A DNA stretch of 64,000 nt from JAJPGZ01 sp038229295 (GCA_038229295.1 JBBROO010000009.1:12965-76964); one strand, 5' to 3'. Numbered from the stretch's first letter, positions 25,210-34,310 are shown. Numbers and translations: made by a program. The notes: generated from the sequence alone by a model not told the origin.

Positions 25210-25259
25210 GCGTCGATGCTTGCCGCGCCGTAGCCTCGGCGAAGGCGGCGCGGCCTAAC
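25204..25259. terminator. Nested hairpin between convergent rpmI and lipoprotein genes
   Basis: GTTAGGC (25205-25211) pairs with GCCTAAC (25253-25259), and inside it GCCGCGCC (25222-25229) pairs with GGCGCGGC (25246-25253). The outer arms contain the stop codons of both genes (TAG in GTTAGG on each strand). It probably acts as a bidirectional terminator, without a T-tract. The inner GTAGCCTCGGCGAAGGC resembles a segment near 10400. Confidence 0.55.
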
Positions 25260-25497
25260 GAAACTGCGGTGGCGGCACCGCGGATTCTTCCGGCACTTCC
25301 GTTTTGATCGTCGTCGTGGTGGTGGTCGTGGTCGACGTTCGGCGCTTCATCATTTCCGGCGAGTCCGGCGCCGGCGACGGACTGTAAAGATCGCGCCGAT
25401 TCTCCAGCGTGGTGCACGAACATTGCAACGCGATGACCAGGAACAGGGCGAACCATTTCACGGATTCGATGCAAGCAAATGCCCGCAGCCGTGTCAA
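25255..25497 (-). CDS. Small lipoprotein with poly-Thr stretch
   Basis: The 80-residue protein has a hydrophobic signal segment ending in the lipobox-like 'ALQCSC' (Cys at about residue 26 or 28) and so should be lipid-anchored. The mature part is short, Pro- and Ser-rich and contains eight consecutive threonines encoded by mixed ACC/ACG/ACA-type codons. No domain is recognised. The stop TAG lies in a CGTTAGG word within the hairpin shared with rpmI. Confidence 0.6.
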   Translation of the reverse strand: MTRLRAFACIESVKWFALFLVIALQCSCTTLENRRDLYSPSPAPDSPEMMKRRTSTTTTTTTTIKTEVPEESAVPPPQFR

Positions 25498-25553
25498 CGC
25501 GCGGTGACAAACTCCCGCATTGCACGATGTCGATCTTGCGCGAACGTTTTGTC

Positions 25554-25649
25554 TCCGTCAGGGGCTATGGATCGAGGACTTACGAACCCCGCCAGGGCAG
25601 GAATGCAGCAACGGTAGTCTGATTCTCCTTGCCGTAGTTCTCTGGCGGA
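25554..25649 (+). ncRNA. ffs: Signal recognition particle RNA, small bacterial type
   Basis: The segment contains the SRP apical domain, CGAACCCCGCCAGGGCAGGAATGCAGCAACGGTAG, with the Ffh-binding symmetric and asymmetric loops. The ends TCCGTCAGGGG (25554-25564) and the GTTCTCTGGCGGA region (25637-25649) pair as the long closing stem. A run of nine T follows at 25651-25659, a good terminator. The RNA and Ffh deliver membrane proteins to the translocon. A WTGTCGATCTT copy stands 16-25 bases upstream. Confidence 0.92.
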
Positions 25650-25674
25650 CTTTTTTTTTGGAATCGAGGCGGCG

Positions 25675-25965
25675 GTGAAACTTCTCAAGATCAAAACGGT
25701 TCGCTTCGCCCAGATCGCAGAGAGCGCGGGCAAACCAGAGGCTTACACCCTCTGGCAGAAGCCGGCGCAAGATCGACATCTGCAAAGGCAGATCAAAAAC
25801 AATCGCGTCATGACGATTCAACAAAGCGAGACGGGAACCGAATTCGGATTGGTCGGCTTCAAGGCGGACAAGAACAGCCGCTATCTTGTCTTCCCGAAAT
25901 CGTTGAAGCGATTTGAAAACACACGCATCGTTGGAATCAATTGGGACCTGGTGAAAACAAAATGA
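25675..25965 (+). CDS. Conserved small protein of unknown function
   Basis: This 96-residue basic protein starts with GTG at 25675, right after the SRP RNA terminator. It is predicted as a mixed alpha/beta soluble protein with 'VGFKADKNSRYLVFPKSLKRFE' in its second half, and has no signal or membrane helix. Its stop overlaps the moeB start in ATGA, so the two are coupled, which may link it to sulfur transfer or cofactor synthesis. A copy of AAGATCGACA lies inside it at 25768. I do not recognise a family. Confidence 0.6.
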   Translation: MKLLKIKTVRFAQIAESAGKPEAYTLWQKPAQDRHLQRQIKNNRVMTIQQSETGTEFGLVGFKADKNSRYLVFPKSLKRFENTRIVGINWDLVKTK

Positions 25966-27086
25966 CGGACGACGAACGCATTCGATATTCGCGCCATCTC
26001 ATTATGCCGGAAGTGGGCATGGATGGTCAGAAGCGTCTGAACGCCGCGCGCGTCCTTTGCATCGGCGCGGGCGGCCTTGGTTCGCCGGCGGCGTTGTATC
26101 TGGCGGCGGCGGGAGTGGGCACGCTCGGCCTCGTCGACATGGACGATGTCGATCTTACAAATTTGCAGCGGCAAGTTTTGCACGGCACGAAGGATGTCGG
26201 GCGCAAGAAGGTGGAATCGGCCCGCGACCGATTGCACGACATCAATCCGAAGATCGACATCGAAACGCACGACGCTCGCTTCAGCAGCGACAACGCCAGC
26301 GATCTTGTTAGGCGTTACGACATCGTGGTCGATGGCTGCGATAATTTTCCGACGCGTTATTTATCGAACGACGTTTGCGTCTGGGCGAAAAAGCCAAACA
26401 TCTACGGATCCGTTTTTCGTTTCGAAGGGCAATCGACCGTCTTCGCGCCGCATCTCGGCGGACCCTGTTATCGCTGTTTGTTCCCGGAACCGCCGGAGCC
26501 CGGGACTGTTCCAAATTGTGCGGAAGCGGGCGTGCTCGGAATTTTGCCCGGCGTCATCGGACTCATCCAGGCCACGGAAGCGATCAAATTAATTCTGGGA
26601 CACGGCGAATCGCTCGTCGGCCGACTGCTGTACTTCGATGCGTCGAAGATGAAATTTCGCGAGTTCAATGTGCGGCGCGATCCGCATTGCCCGGTGTGCG
26701 GCGAATCACCGAGTATCACCGAGCCGATCGATTACGCAGATTTTTGCGGCGTGAAAGCCAACCCGAGCATTCGCGCGATTTCAGTGCAGGAATTGAAATC
26801 GAAGCTCGAGACTAACGGCGCGGTGGTGGTTGTCGATGTACGGGAGCCGTTTGAATACGAGATCGCGCATATCGAACCTTCAAAATTAGTTCCGTTAGGC
26901 GAACTGCCGGAGCGCTTGGGAGAACTCGACCGGTCGAAAGAGATTGTGGCGCTTTGTCATACGGGTGTGCGTAGCGCGCTCGCTGTCGATCTTTTGCAAG
27001 AGGCGGGATTCGCTAACGCATTCAACCTCACGGGCGGAATCGAAGCCTGGGCGACGGAGATCGATCCGGCGATGCCTCGATATTGA
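25962..27086 (+). CDS. moeB: Molybdopterin-synthase/sulfur-carrier adenylyltransferase with rhodanese domain (MoeB/ThiF)
   Basis: The protein (374 residues) activates the C-terminal Gly-Gly of a sulfur-carrier protein with ATP. The E1-like domain has 'VLCIGAGGLGSPAALYLAAAGVG' and 'VDMDDVDLTNLQRQVLH', and zinc-ligand cysteines in 'CYRCLFPE' and 'CPVCGESP'. The C-terminal rhodanese domain (about 265-374) carries the active Cys in 'ALCHTGVRSALAV', so it can supply sulfur. I chose ATG 25962 because it overlaps the preceding stop (ATGA). No moaD or thiS lies nearby. It could serve molybdopterin, thiamine or cysteine pathways. Confidence 0.93.
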   Translation: MTDDERIRYSRHLIMPEVGMDGQKRLNAARVLCIGAGGLGSPAALYLAAAGVGTLGLVDMDDVDLTNLQRQVLHGTKDVGRKKVESARDRLHDINPKIDIETHDARFSSDNASDLVRRYDIVVDGCDNFPTRYLSNDVCVWAKKPNIYGSVFRFEGQSTVFAPHLGGPCYRCLFPEPPEPGTVPNCAEAGVLGILPGVIGLIQATEAIKLILGHGESLVGRLLYFDASKMKFREFNVRRDPHCPVCGESPSITEPIDYADFCGVKANPSIRAISVQELKSKLETNGAVVVVDVREPFEYEIAHIEPSKLVPLGELPERLGELDRSKEIVALCHTGVRSALAVDLLQEAGFANAFNLTGGIEAWATEIDPAMPRY

Positions 27087-27638
27087 CTAGCGGAGCGCCG
27101 CCGCGAGTTCTTCAGCGCTCGGCACGTCACTCCATTCGCGCACCACTTCGCCGTTTCGGCCGAGAACGATCACTTGGAATCGGATCGGGCTGGAAAGTCC
27201 GAACTGCAAACCGACGGCATCATCAAAATCGGCTACGGCAAACACATCGCTGCGGGCATCGCGGGCGATATGCTTGGCGCGGTAACGTTGACCGAGGCGT
27301 TCTGCTTCGCGGTCGAGACGACGGCGCACAAGTGCATTAACGATGGCACGCGCGGGCGCGTTATGTTTTTTTTCGAAACGCAAGATGGTGATCATTCGGT
27401 ATTCGGGATTAGCCAGGCAAAAATCGGGAACGCGTTCACCCACTTTGCGCGCGCGTTCGACATCGGCGGACGAGGTCAGAACCAGGATGGTGACGCGACC
27501 GTCGGCGGTGGCGAGGGTGTGTTGATCGACATCGACCATGTTGAATGCGTAGATGTGACCGACGGTCGGGTTGGCGACGGCCGCGGAAACAAAAGAAAGT
27601 GCGGCGAAGAAAAAGAATTGAAGTGTTCGCCTGCTCAC
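27087..27638 (-). CDS. Exported protein, possible thioredoxin-like fold
   Basis: From GTG 27638 the 183-residue product starts with a signal peptide ('RRTLQFFFFAALSFVSAAVA'). The rest alternates beta-strands and helices: 'VTILVLTSSADVERARKVGERVPDFCL', 'YRMITILRFEK', and at the end 'IRFQVIVLGRNGEVVREWSDVPSAEELAAAL', a pattern common to thioredoxin-like exported proteins. There is no CXXC, so a redox role is doubtful. It is convergent with moeB (adjacent stops) and divergent from the LysM gene. Confidence 0.6.
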   Translation of the reverse strand: MSRRTLQFFFFAALSFVSAAVANPTVGHIYAFNMVDVDQHTLATADGRVTILVLTSSADVERARKVGERVPDFCLANPEYRMITILRFEKKHNAPARAIVNALVRRRLDREAERLGQRYRAKHIARDARSDVFAVADFDDAVGLQFGLSSPIRFQVIVLGRNGEVVREWSDVPSAEELAAALR

Positions 27639-27657
27639 GAGTAAGCACGTTGCGGCA

Positions 27658-28317
27658 ATGAGCGCATCTGACAAGCTCGCGGTTTTGTTATTGTCGATCT
27701 TAGCGTTAAGCGGGTGCGACCGAATGATGACGCCGCGCAATGCGCAGATTTTGAAAGACGCGGACGCGAAGGCGGCGCAGGGGAATTATGTCCGCGCGAT
27801 CAATCTTTACGAAGCGGCGCTCGATGACACGCCCCGTTGCGCCGACATTCACTACAAACTGGCGCTGCTTTACGAGGACAAGTTAAACGATCCACTCAAT
27901 GCGCTGCACCATTTCAAACGTTACCTGACGCTGAGCCCGAGCGGATCACGCGCGAGCGAAGTGAAGAATTTTATGAAGCGTGATGAGGTGACGCTGCTGA
28001 CGAGTTTGTCGGGCGACTCAGTCGTTAGCCGGACAGACGCGGCGCGCTTACGAAACGAGAACTTGAATTTGCGCAAGGAAATCGAAGAGCGCTCGGCAAG
28101 ACCGAAAATGCAGATCGAGAAAGCACAACCGCGTGATGCGGCGGCGCAATCTTCCGGGCCACATAATTATGTGGTGCAGTCGGGCGACACGCTGTTTTCA
28201 ATCGCGCGAAAGTTCTACAAGTCGGCCGCGCGCTGGAAGGAGATTCGTGACGCGAACAAAGACAAGATCGACAAGCCGGGAAAACTAAAACCCGGAGAGA
28301 CGCTCGTGATTCCCTAA
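27658..28317 (+). CDS. TPR-LysM lipoprotein
   Basis: The protein (219 residues) has a lipoprotein signal with lipobox 'LALSGC' (Cys at about 20), a TPR-like region ('YVRAINLYEAALDDTPRCADIHYKLALLYED', residues about 43-75), a helical linker and a C-terminal LysM domain (about 168-219, 'YVVQSGDTLFSIARKFY...GKLKPGETLVIP') that binds peptidoglycan. It should tether the envelope to the wall or act as a divisome/secretion scaffold. Its TAA is part of CCCTAACG. The motif AAGATCGACA near the end encodes Lys-Ile-Asp. Confidence 0.88.
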   Translation: MSASDKLAVLLLSILALSGCDRMMTPRNAQILKDADAKAAQGNYVRAINLYEAALDDTPRCADIHYKLALLYEDKLNDPLNALHHFKRYLTLSPSGSRASEVKNFMKRDEVTLLTSLSGDSVVSRTDAARLRNENLNLRKEIEERSARPKMQIEKAQPRDAAAQSSGPHNYVVQSGDTLFSIARKFYKSAARWKEIRDANKDKIDKPGKLKPGETLVIP

Positions 28318-28326
28318 CGAACGGGA

Positions 28327-29103
28327 TCAGAACGATCCGCCCGGCGCAATCGGTGGACGCATGATACGCAGCGGCGGTGCGGGCGGCCCTGCGTTCTTTT
28401 GGTCGGCATCGTCGTGACCGGTGAGGTCGGTAAAAGTTTCGAGGTTCTTGCCCTCTTGCCCTTCCATCACAACGAGGATCGGTTCCCAAGCCCAATCGGG
28501 CAGTTTCGAGAACAGCGTGATGAGCTTCGCCGTCTTGACGACTTTACTGACATCGACGGTATGAACTTCGGGACACTGAGTCGGATGACGCGGCCAGATC
28601 ATCATCTGTCCGCTTTCGATCTCGCAGGGGTTTCCGACAAACTCTTTGAAAGTGAGCGTGGCATGACCTTCGAGCACGACCATCTTGTTGGCTGTCGATC
28701 TTTCAAACAAGGCGGTGAAGCCGGTCACGGCGGCGGTGGCCGCAGCGGTATTGACGCGCACGGTGCCGGCGGATTTCGGCACGGCCAGTAACATGGCGCC
28801 ACTGGCAAGATCGAACTCTTTCCCGCCGTCACCGAAACTGAAAACGGTGTTGGCGCCGATGCGTGTGAGACTTTGATCGCTAAACGTGAGCTCAGCGCGC
28901 GAATCGCCGCCGGTTCGGACAGCGTTTCCTTCGACCACGCGATCGTTCACGGCCGCGGGGCGCGGCGCGGAGTTAGAAGCAAGGACGCGCACATCGCTGA
29001 TGACCTGGGTGACACGGGCGTCTTTCTTTTGGGACGCACCAAGGAATTTTCCCGCGCCAATCGCGAACACAATTATCAAAAGATAGCCGAGGAGATTTTT
29101 CAT
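28327..29103 (-). CDS. FecR-domain protein 1
   Basis: This 258-residue protein has an N-terminal hydrophobic helix (residues 4-22) and then a FecR beta-domain, about residues 28-130. It is recognised by 'GNAVRTGGDSRAELTFSDQSLTRIGANTVFSFGDGGKEFDLASGAMLL', with the usual 'R-T-G-x-x-S-R-x-E-L-x-F' core. A block 'KTAKLITLFSKLPDW' recurs in the two paralogues downstream. Classic FecR proteins are anti-sigma regulators; this one has no ECF factor beside it and probably acts in the periplasm. It is one of three paralogues in 5 kb. Confidence 0.82.
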   Translation of the reverse strand: MKNLLGYLLIIVFAIGAGKFLGASQKKDARVTQVISDVRVLASNSAPRPAAVNDRVVEGNAVRTGGDSRAELTFSDQSLTRIGANTVFSFGDGGKEFDLASGAMLLAVPKSAGTVRVNTAAATAAVTGFTALFERSTANKMVVLEGHATLTFKEFVGNPCEIESGQMMIWPRHPTQCPEVHTVDVSKVVKTAKLITLFSKLPDWAWEPILVVMEGQEGKNLETFTDLTGHDDADQKNAGPPAPPLRIMRPPIAPGGSF

Positions 29104-29218
29104 TGTGATGAATCGTTTAGGAACGCGTTAAACATTATGGATGCCGCGACCGGCGAAGCGCAAACCCTTTATGTCGATCTTGCAGCGAGTGCGGTCCTCC
29201 GGCGCGAAGCAATCTGCA

Positions 29219-30175
29219 TCAAAACTTTACCGAAAGTGATAACGCGCCGCCCGCGTTGCTAACCTTGTAATCAAAAACGCTGTGGTTTGATTGGTTGGCA
29301 GCGAAGGAACTGATCGCGCTGGCCGTAAAAAATTTGGTGACGCGATAGCTGGCGGTCAAAGCCACTACTTCGCTCATGTCGACGCGCGAATCCTGATGGT
29401 AATAATCGCGCAAGACCAATCGACCGATGGCGTTGATGCTGAAGGCACGCGTCAAATTGGCGGAGTAAGCAAGATATGCTTCGTAATCGTTACGACGCGG
29501 CGCTTCGGGCTCCGAAGTGAGACTGATGTTGGCCGTCGTTCCGAAAGAAAGCTGCTGCGCGCGGCCAAAACGGAATGGAAGCTCGGCATTGAAAATGAGC
29601 GCGTGGTTGGAAAAGAAATCGTCGAAGGAATCGCGCATGGTCAGGCGATTGTAATTATATTCCGCGCGCAAAATGAGGTTCTCGAGCTGCGGCATCATGT
29701 AGGTGAGGCCAAGATCGACATCGAACGCGCCGAAATTAAAGTCGTCGTACTTGTCGTAGTAGAAAAGCTGCTCGCGTACATCCGCCAGCCCATACAGCGT
29801 GGGCGTAAGGCGCGGCTCATAGTAAATGCCCGCGGCCGGCGCGACGACGAAATCGCTCCTTTCGTCGGTGCGGGTCAGAGCGACATTCGAGGTCCAGAAA
29901 AACGGCGCGCTGACTGAGGCGGTGAAAGGCTGGTAACGTTCGGAACGCTTAAGAATTTCCTGTTCGCCCAAGTCGCTGTCGTTAGGGCTGGAAACGGCGT
30001 GCCCGTCTTCGATGCCACTCGGCGAAACGTTTCCGCCAAATGGGGATTGGGTGCGCGAGAGTTCGGCACGATCAACGTCCTGGTTGGCTTGCGCCGCCAG
30101 CTTACCGCCGGGAAAAAAACAAACTGCGAGTCCGATCAACGCCGGACAAAGTACAAATGAAAGTCGGTATCTCAT
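29219..30175 (-). CDS. Predicted outer-membrane beta-barrel protein
   Basis: The 318-residue protein (ATG 30175) has a signal peptide ('LSFVLCPALIGLAVCFFPGGKLAAQ') and then many alternating amphipathic strands, ending in 'GGALSLSVKF' with a terminal Phe, as in barrels recognised by the BAM complex. Tyr-rich strands such as 'YEPRLTPTLYGLADVREQLFYYDKYDDFNFG' resemble the 'outer membrane beta-barrel' proteins found beside polysaccharide export genes. It lies between two FecR-domain genes on the same strand, suggesting the barrel and the FecR proteins work together. Confidence 0.75.
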   Translation of the reverse strand: MRYRLSFVLCPALIGLAVCFFPGGKLAAQANQDVDRAELSRTQSPFGGNVSPSGIEDGHAVSSPNDSDLGEQEILKRSERYQPFTASVSAPFFWTSNVALTRTDERSDFVVAPAAGIYYEPRLTPTLYGLADVREQLFYYDKYDDFNFGAFDVDLGLTYMMPQLENLILRAEYNYNRLTMRDSFDDFFSNHALIFNAELPFRFGRAQQLSFGTTANISLTSEPEAPRRNDYEAYLAYSANLTRAFSINAIGRLVLRDYYHQDSRVDMSEVVALTASYRVTKFFTASAISSFAANQSNHSVFDYKVSNAGGALSLSVKF

Positions 30176-30262
30176 ACGGAAGCCTCCTCTTCTGAGGCCC
30201 GAAATTTGACGCGTCAAGAAGTTAATCGAATTCATAAAGTGCACCGATTCCGGCGAGGGTTT

Positions 30263-32260
30263 CTACGGCCCTCCACCGGGCGGCCCAAGTGCGGGCGCAT
30301 TTGCTAATGGCTGCGGGTTTTTTGCGCCGGCTCCTCCAAAGGTGCCGGCAGTGGCCAACGACGGAGCGCTTCCGCCAAAACCGAAATAGTTCGCCTTGTT
30401 GGTGAAGACGTCGGCCGGCCGATTGGCCGCATTGCTGATCGTGACGATGACGCCTTGCGCAATGTTAATGGTGTTGGCCGACAAAATATTGGTGGGGCTG
30501 GTGAGAGTGACATTCGATTGAAAATTGAGCGTGCCGTTGCTGCCGCCCGCATAAAGCTTGAGCACGGTGTCAGCGCTGATGGAATTTCCGTTGCCGATAT
30601 TTAGCGTTCCATTCGTTCCGAGGGCGGAGATTTTGACTACGTCGCCGTGAATGGTCGCAGTATTCAGCACCGTTGCGCCGGCGACGCCAGTCTGGCGAAT
30701 GTCGACTTCCCCATTTGCTTGGACGGTGCCGTTTACAGTAACGGCGGTATCACTGCCGGTGGCCTGAAGGAGGATTTGGCCGGCGGTTCCGGCAGAGTTA
30801 AGCATGGCCAGAAGTTGCGCGCTGCTCTGCACGTTCACGGCGCCCAGCGATTGAATTTTGATTCGGTTCGCGGTGACAGTCGAACTGACGTCGAAGTTAT
30901 TGCCAGCAAAAGACTGGAACTGATCACTCACCTTCACAGGTGCGGTTACCGTCATGGAGTTTTCGGCAACAAGATGGGTATTGCTAAGGTTAGAGATGGG
31001 CGACGCGAGCGTGAGATCTGAGCCTGCACCGCGAGCTTCCATAAAGAGATCGCCAAAATTCGCGAAGCTAACACCCGAGGTGTCAATCGATCCCTTCAGA
31101 GCGACGAGACCGACGTTATCCAAGCCGCTGAAAGTGAATGCGGTGCCGGAAGGGGTGAACGTAATCCCACCCTGACTGACAAGAGCAAGACGCGGGACAC
31201 CGCCATTAGCCGTGGACACTTTCGGATCTCCGTCGAGTTGCAGCGACGAGAAGAGGAAAACCGGCAACGGAACAACGTCCTTTGGATTGGGTTGGCCACT
31301 CGCGATATCGAACGGCGTGACGGAAGCGCCCAGATACCTGAGAAATGAACCATCGATGCCTGGACCGCAATAAATTTTCCCGGAATCCGTTTTGCCATTC
31401 GTGGTGATCTTAGGATCGGTGCCGATGAGCGTGCCGCTGTTGATTACGTAAGGATTCGGCGCCGTAATGACCGATGGCGAACCAAACTTCGCAGAACTGG
31501 CGGTTGTCGCGCTCGGGAAAGTGTTCGATCTCAGGTCGAGCACGTCCGTGGAATCGTTACCGCCAGAAGTTGAAGCTGTGTTGCTCGCTTCAAGCTGTTG
31601 TTCTTCGATCACCGCCAGGATCAAGTCTACATTTGGCAGCGGATCAAAATCAGTGATCAGTTTTGCCGTCGTGAAAACGAGTTTGGCTTTGAATTTTGTC
31701 GGCCGAGTGATGCGTCCGTCAGTTGTCATCACGACCATTTCGCCACCGTGAATGATGACCGCCTCCTCCGGATGGCCTGTCGGATAAAGACGGCCGAGCC
31801 CTTCGAGCACGAGGCATTTCGTCGGGGAACGTTTGTGGGATTCCATGAGCATGGTTCCACCGGTAATGCCTGCGGTGACTGCTGCGGTCGTGATCTTCAC
31901 CTCGGCACCGCCGCGCGGAACCTGGACGAGCATCGCGCCACTACCCAACGCCAGCTCGCGCGTTCCTTCGTTGAAACTAAAAATCGTGTCCGCGCCCAGT
32001 CTTGTGATTGTCAAATCCGCAAACGTCAACTCGGTGCGTGATTCTGTGCCGGTGCGAACGGCGCTTCCGATTTTCACTTCGTCGTTTACTACTGCCGGCC
32101 GCGGCGCCGCCTGGCCCGGCATCAATTTCACATCGCGAATGATTTGCGTCACCCGCGCCGCTTGCGCCGGCGTGGCCATCAAAACCGAACCGACAACACC
32201 TAAGATCGACAATCGCGTGATGAATCCGTTAGGCGCGAGAACTTTTAATAGCGGTTTCAT
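30263..32260 (-). CDS. FecR-domain protein 2 with long beta-repeat C-terminus
   Basis: The 665-residue protein has a signal peptide (about residues 13-34) and a FecR domain (35-140, 'GSAVRTGTESRTELTFADLTITRLGADTIFSF'). Then comes the paralogue block 'TTAKLITDFDPLP' and about 430 residues of Asn/Thr/Val/Gly-rich repeats ('MTVTAPVKVSDQFQSF', 'NTATIHGDVVKI', 'TLTSPTNILSANTINIAQG'). The repeats look like the beta-helix of filamentous-haemagglutinin-like surface proteins. The last 40 residues are Gly/Pro/Ala-rich. A FecR domain fused to a surface beta-helix is unusual. Confidence 0.78.
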   Translation of the reverse strand: MKPLLKVLAPNGFITRLSILGVVGSVLMATPAQAARVTQIIRDVKLMPGQAAPRPAVVNDEVKIGSAVRTGTESRTELTFADLTITRLGADTIFSFNEGTRELALGSGAMLVQVPRGGAEVKITTAAVTAGITGGTMLMESHKRSPTKCLVLEGLGRLYPTGHPEEAVIIHGGEMVVMTTDGRITRPTKFKAKLVFTTAKLITDFDPLPNVDLILAVIEEQQLEASNTASTSGGNDSTDVLDLRSNTFPSATTASSAKFGSPSVITAPNPYVINSGTLIGTDPKITTNGKTDSGKIYCGPGIDGSFLRYLGASVTPFDIASGQPNPKDVVPLPVFLFSSLQLDGDPKVSTANGGVPRLALVSQGGITFTPSGTAFTFSGLDNVGLVALKGSIDTSGVSFANFGDLFMEARGAGSDLTLASPISNLSNTHLVAENSMTVTAPVKVSDQFQSFAGNNFDVSSTVTANRIKIQSLGAVNVQSSAQLLAMLNSAGTAGQILLQATGSDTAVTVNGTVQANGEVDIRQTGVAGATVLNTATIHGDVVKISALGTNGTLNIGNGNSISADTVLKLYAGGSNGTLNFQSNVTLTSPTNILSANTINIAQGVIVTISNAANRPADVFTNKANYFGFGGSAPSLATAGTFGGAGAKNPQPLANAPALGPPGGGP

Positions 32261-32271
32261 ATCGCGTCTTG

Positions 32272-33150
32272 CTACTGCGCTCCTTCCGGTGATGTCCCAG
32301 CCGATGTTGGATTTGAGACCGGCGCCCCACTCTCGATGGTTCCAAGATCACTCGAAGCCGGAATTGTCCCCGTCGGCGGCGCAATGGAAGCAAGAATTTC
32401 GTGATTAGCCTGCTCGGTTTGCTTCGGATTAGTCAGCGACACCACCGTGCCGCCACCGAAAATAACCAGGTTCGTATCGATTAACCTTTTCTTGGATTTC
32501 GCTCGTTCTTGTTTCTGACTTGCACCGGCCATCAATCTTTCACTACGAAGCGGCGCAAAATCAGTAATAAACTTCGAGGTCCGTAGAAGACGCGCGACGT
32601 CAAAGTCCACCGGTTCACTGACCGGCGAATTCGGATTGCCGATGATCATTTGCCCGGCACGCACCAGAACCGAATCCCCCAGGTGGTCCGGTCGATACAA
32701 TCGGCCGATGCCTTCCAAAACGAGAAATTTGTAGACCGTGGGATGACATTCGAAAATCGCGGTACTGCCCGCTAATATCGCCGCCATTTTTTCAGTCCGA
32801 ACCATCGCGCTTTTGGCGTTTTTCGGAACTTGAAGAAGCACTATTCCGTCGTGAAATTCCAGATGGCGCGTTCCGTCTTTGAAATTGAACACGGTGTTCG
32901 CTCCGAGTCGTGCCACCGTTTCGTTCGCGAAAGTCAGTTCCGTGCGCGCATCAACACCCGTCCGGACCGCTGTTCCTTCCAGGATATTTTCGCCTAACGA
33001 ACCCGTTGCGGTTACGCCATCTCGACCCACCAACTCCACCGTTCCCGTGGCGGCCGTGATTTGTGCTTGTCGATCTTGAGCGGCAATCGTGCTGCCGGGC
33101 CACCCCATCGCGACAATGGCCACAGCTGCAAACCAGTTCGGTCGAAGCAT
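32272..33150 (-). CDS. FecR-domain protein 3
   Basis: From ATG 33150 this 292-residue protein has a signal peptide ('NWFAAVAIVAMGWPGSTIAAQ') and a FecR domain with 'GTAVRTGVDARTELTFANETVARLGANTVFNF'. The shared block 'RTSKFITDFAPL' follows near residue 190, then a Ser/Thr/Pro-rich tail. It ends 11 bp before FecR protein 2, so the order FecR3-FecR2-barrel-FecR1 on the minus strand reads like one unit, with 87-115 bp gaps on either side of the barrel gene. Function unknown. Confidence 0.8.
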   Translation of the reverse strand: MLRPNWFAAVAIVAMGWPGSTIAAQDRQAQITAATGTVELVGRDGVTATGSLGENILEGTAVRTGVDARTELTFANETVARLGANTVFNFKDGTRHLEFHDGIVLLQVPKNAKSAMVRTEKMAAILAGSTAIFECHPTVYKFLVLEGIGRLYRPDHLGDSVLVRAGQMIIGNPNSPVSEPVDFDVARLLRTSKFITDFAPLRSERLMAGASQKQERAKSKKRLIDTNLVIFGGGTVVSLTNPKQTEQANHEILASIAPPTGTIPASSDLGTIESGAPVSNPTSAGTSPEGAQ

Positions 33151-33210
33151 TAGTCTCAGATTTTGATCCACGAAAGTGGATCTTGTTACTGAGGCTTTGC
33201 CGTTTTTAGG

Positions 33211-34287
33211 TCAAGCCGTTAATCCGAGCAACTCCCGTTGCCACGGGACGAGCACTGCTCCCGCCCGCTCTTCATCCGCGGCGATCGCCTCCAGCGCATT
33301 GCGTGGCGCCAGCACCGTCGGCTCTAATTTTAATTCCCCCGCTGCCCGATCCCGGCGCTGCTTCAAGTCCTCCACTCGTCGCACCATCTGCGCAGTCGGC
33401 CGCGTCCCGGAGCGACGGCGCATTATCGGCCATTCGTTCTCCGGCAAGCGCAGCGCTTCCTTGGCGGCGTGTCGGAATGCGCTTCGGCGACGCGTCGAAA
33501 AGTGTCGGTAATCCGGCACTGTCCCCGAAGCGAAACCTTCGGCCGCGCGCAACAGTTCGTGATTTTGCAAGATATGAAACGGCGGGCGATCGACCGCTTC
33601 CGCCTCCTTTTCCCGCCAGCGCCAAAGTTCGCGTAACACTGCCGCCGTTCGCGCCTCCAGCGCGCCCGCGCCGCTGACGCGCCATGCTTCATCCAGATCG
33701 CGCGTGCGGTCGACAGCCGCCTGCTCAATCGCGCGTTCGCACGATTGCCGAAACCAGTCGAGTCGATTCCGCTGCCGTAATTCCGCCTCCAACTTCTCCG
33801 CCATCGGCAAAAGGTAATGGGTGTCGTTTACCGCATAATCGAGCATGCGTTTCGGCAGCGGTCGCTGCGCCCAGTTCGCTTTCTGCGAACCTTTCACCAG
33901 GTCCACGTCGAAATATTTTTTCACCAGCGCGGCCAGACTGAACTCGCGCAGTCCCAGTAAACGCGACGCGATCACCGTATCGAAAATCTTGCGCGCATTC
34001 AGATTCAAACTTCGACGCAGCAGCCGCAAATCGTAATCGGACCCGTGCACCACGATTTCGTTCTTCTCCAAAACCGAGCGCAAGGGCGCAAGATCGACAT
34101 CGGCCAGTGGATCGACAATAAAGTCCGCTTCCGGCACGCTGATCTGAATCAGGCAAAGCTTTTCCCGGTAGCAGTGCAGACTGTCCGCTTCGGTATCGAT
34201 CGCCACCCGATTCAGCGCTTCGATTTGCGGAAGCAGTTCCGCCAGTTGCGCCGCCGTGGCGATCACTTCCGTGCCGCTCTTTGTCAT
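33211..34287 (-). CDS. rnd: Ribonuclease D-like 3'-5' exoribonuclease
   Basis: RNase D trims tRNA and other small RNA 3' ends. The 358-residue sequence has the DEDD exonuclease motifs: 'VAIDTEADSLHCY' (Asp, Glu), 'HGSDYDLRLL' and 'DYAVNDTHYLLPM' (Tyr/Asp of Exo III). The C-terminal half contains an HRDC-type helical domain ('LRELWRWREKEAEAVDRPPFHILQNHELL'). I took ATG 34287 because it precedes the conserved core; a longer frame upstream would overlap rho. It is transcribed in the same direction as rho, 23 bp downstream. Confidence 0.9.
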   Translation of the reverse strand: MTKSGTEVIATAAQLAELLPQIEALNRVAIDTEADSLHCYREKLCLIQISVPEADFIVDPLADVDLAPLRSVLEKNEIVVHGSDYDLRLLRRSLNLNARKIFDTVIASRLLGLREFSLAALVKKYFDVDLVKGSQKANWAQRPLPKRMLDYAVNDTHYLLPMAEKLEAELRQRNRLDWFRQSCERAIEQAAVDRTRDLDEAWRVSGAGALEARTAAVLRELWRWREKEAEAVDRPPFHILQNHELLRAAEGFASGTVPDYRHFSTRRRSAFRHAAKEALRLPENEWPIMRRRSGTRPTAQMVRRVEDLKQRRDRAAGELKLEPTVLAPRNALEAIAADEERAGAVLVPWQRELLGLTA

Positions 34288-34310
34288 GGCGAGCGTTGTC
34301 GACGAGTCCC

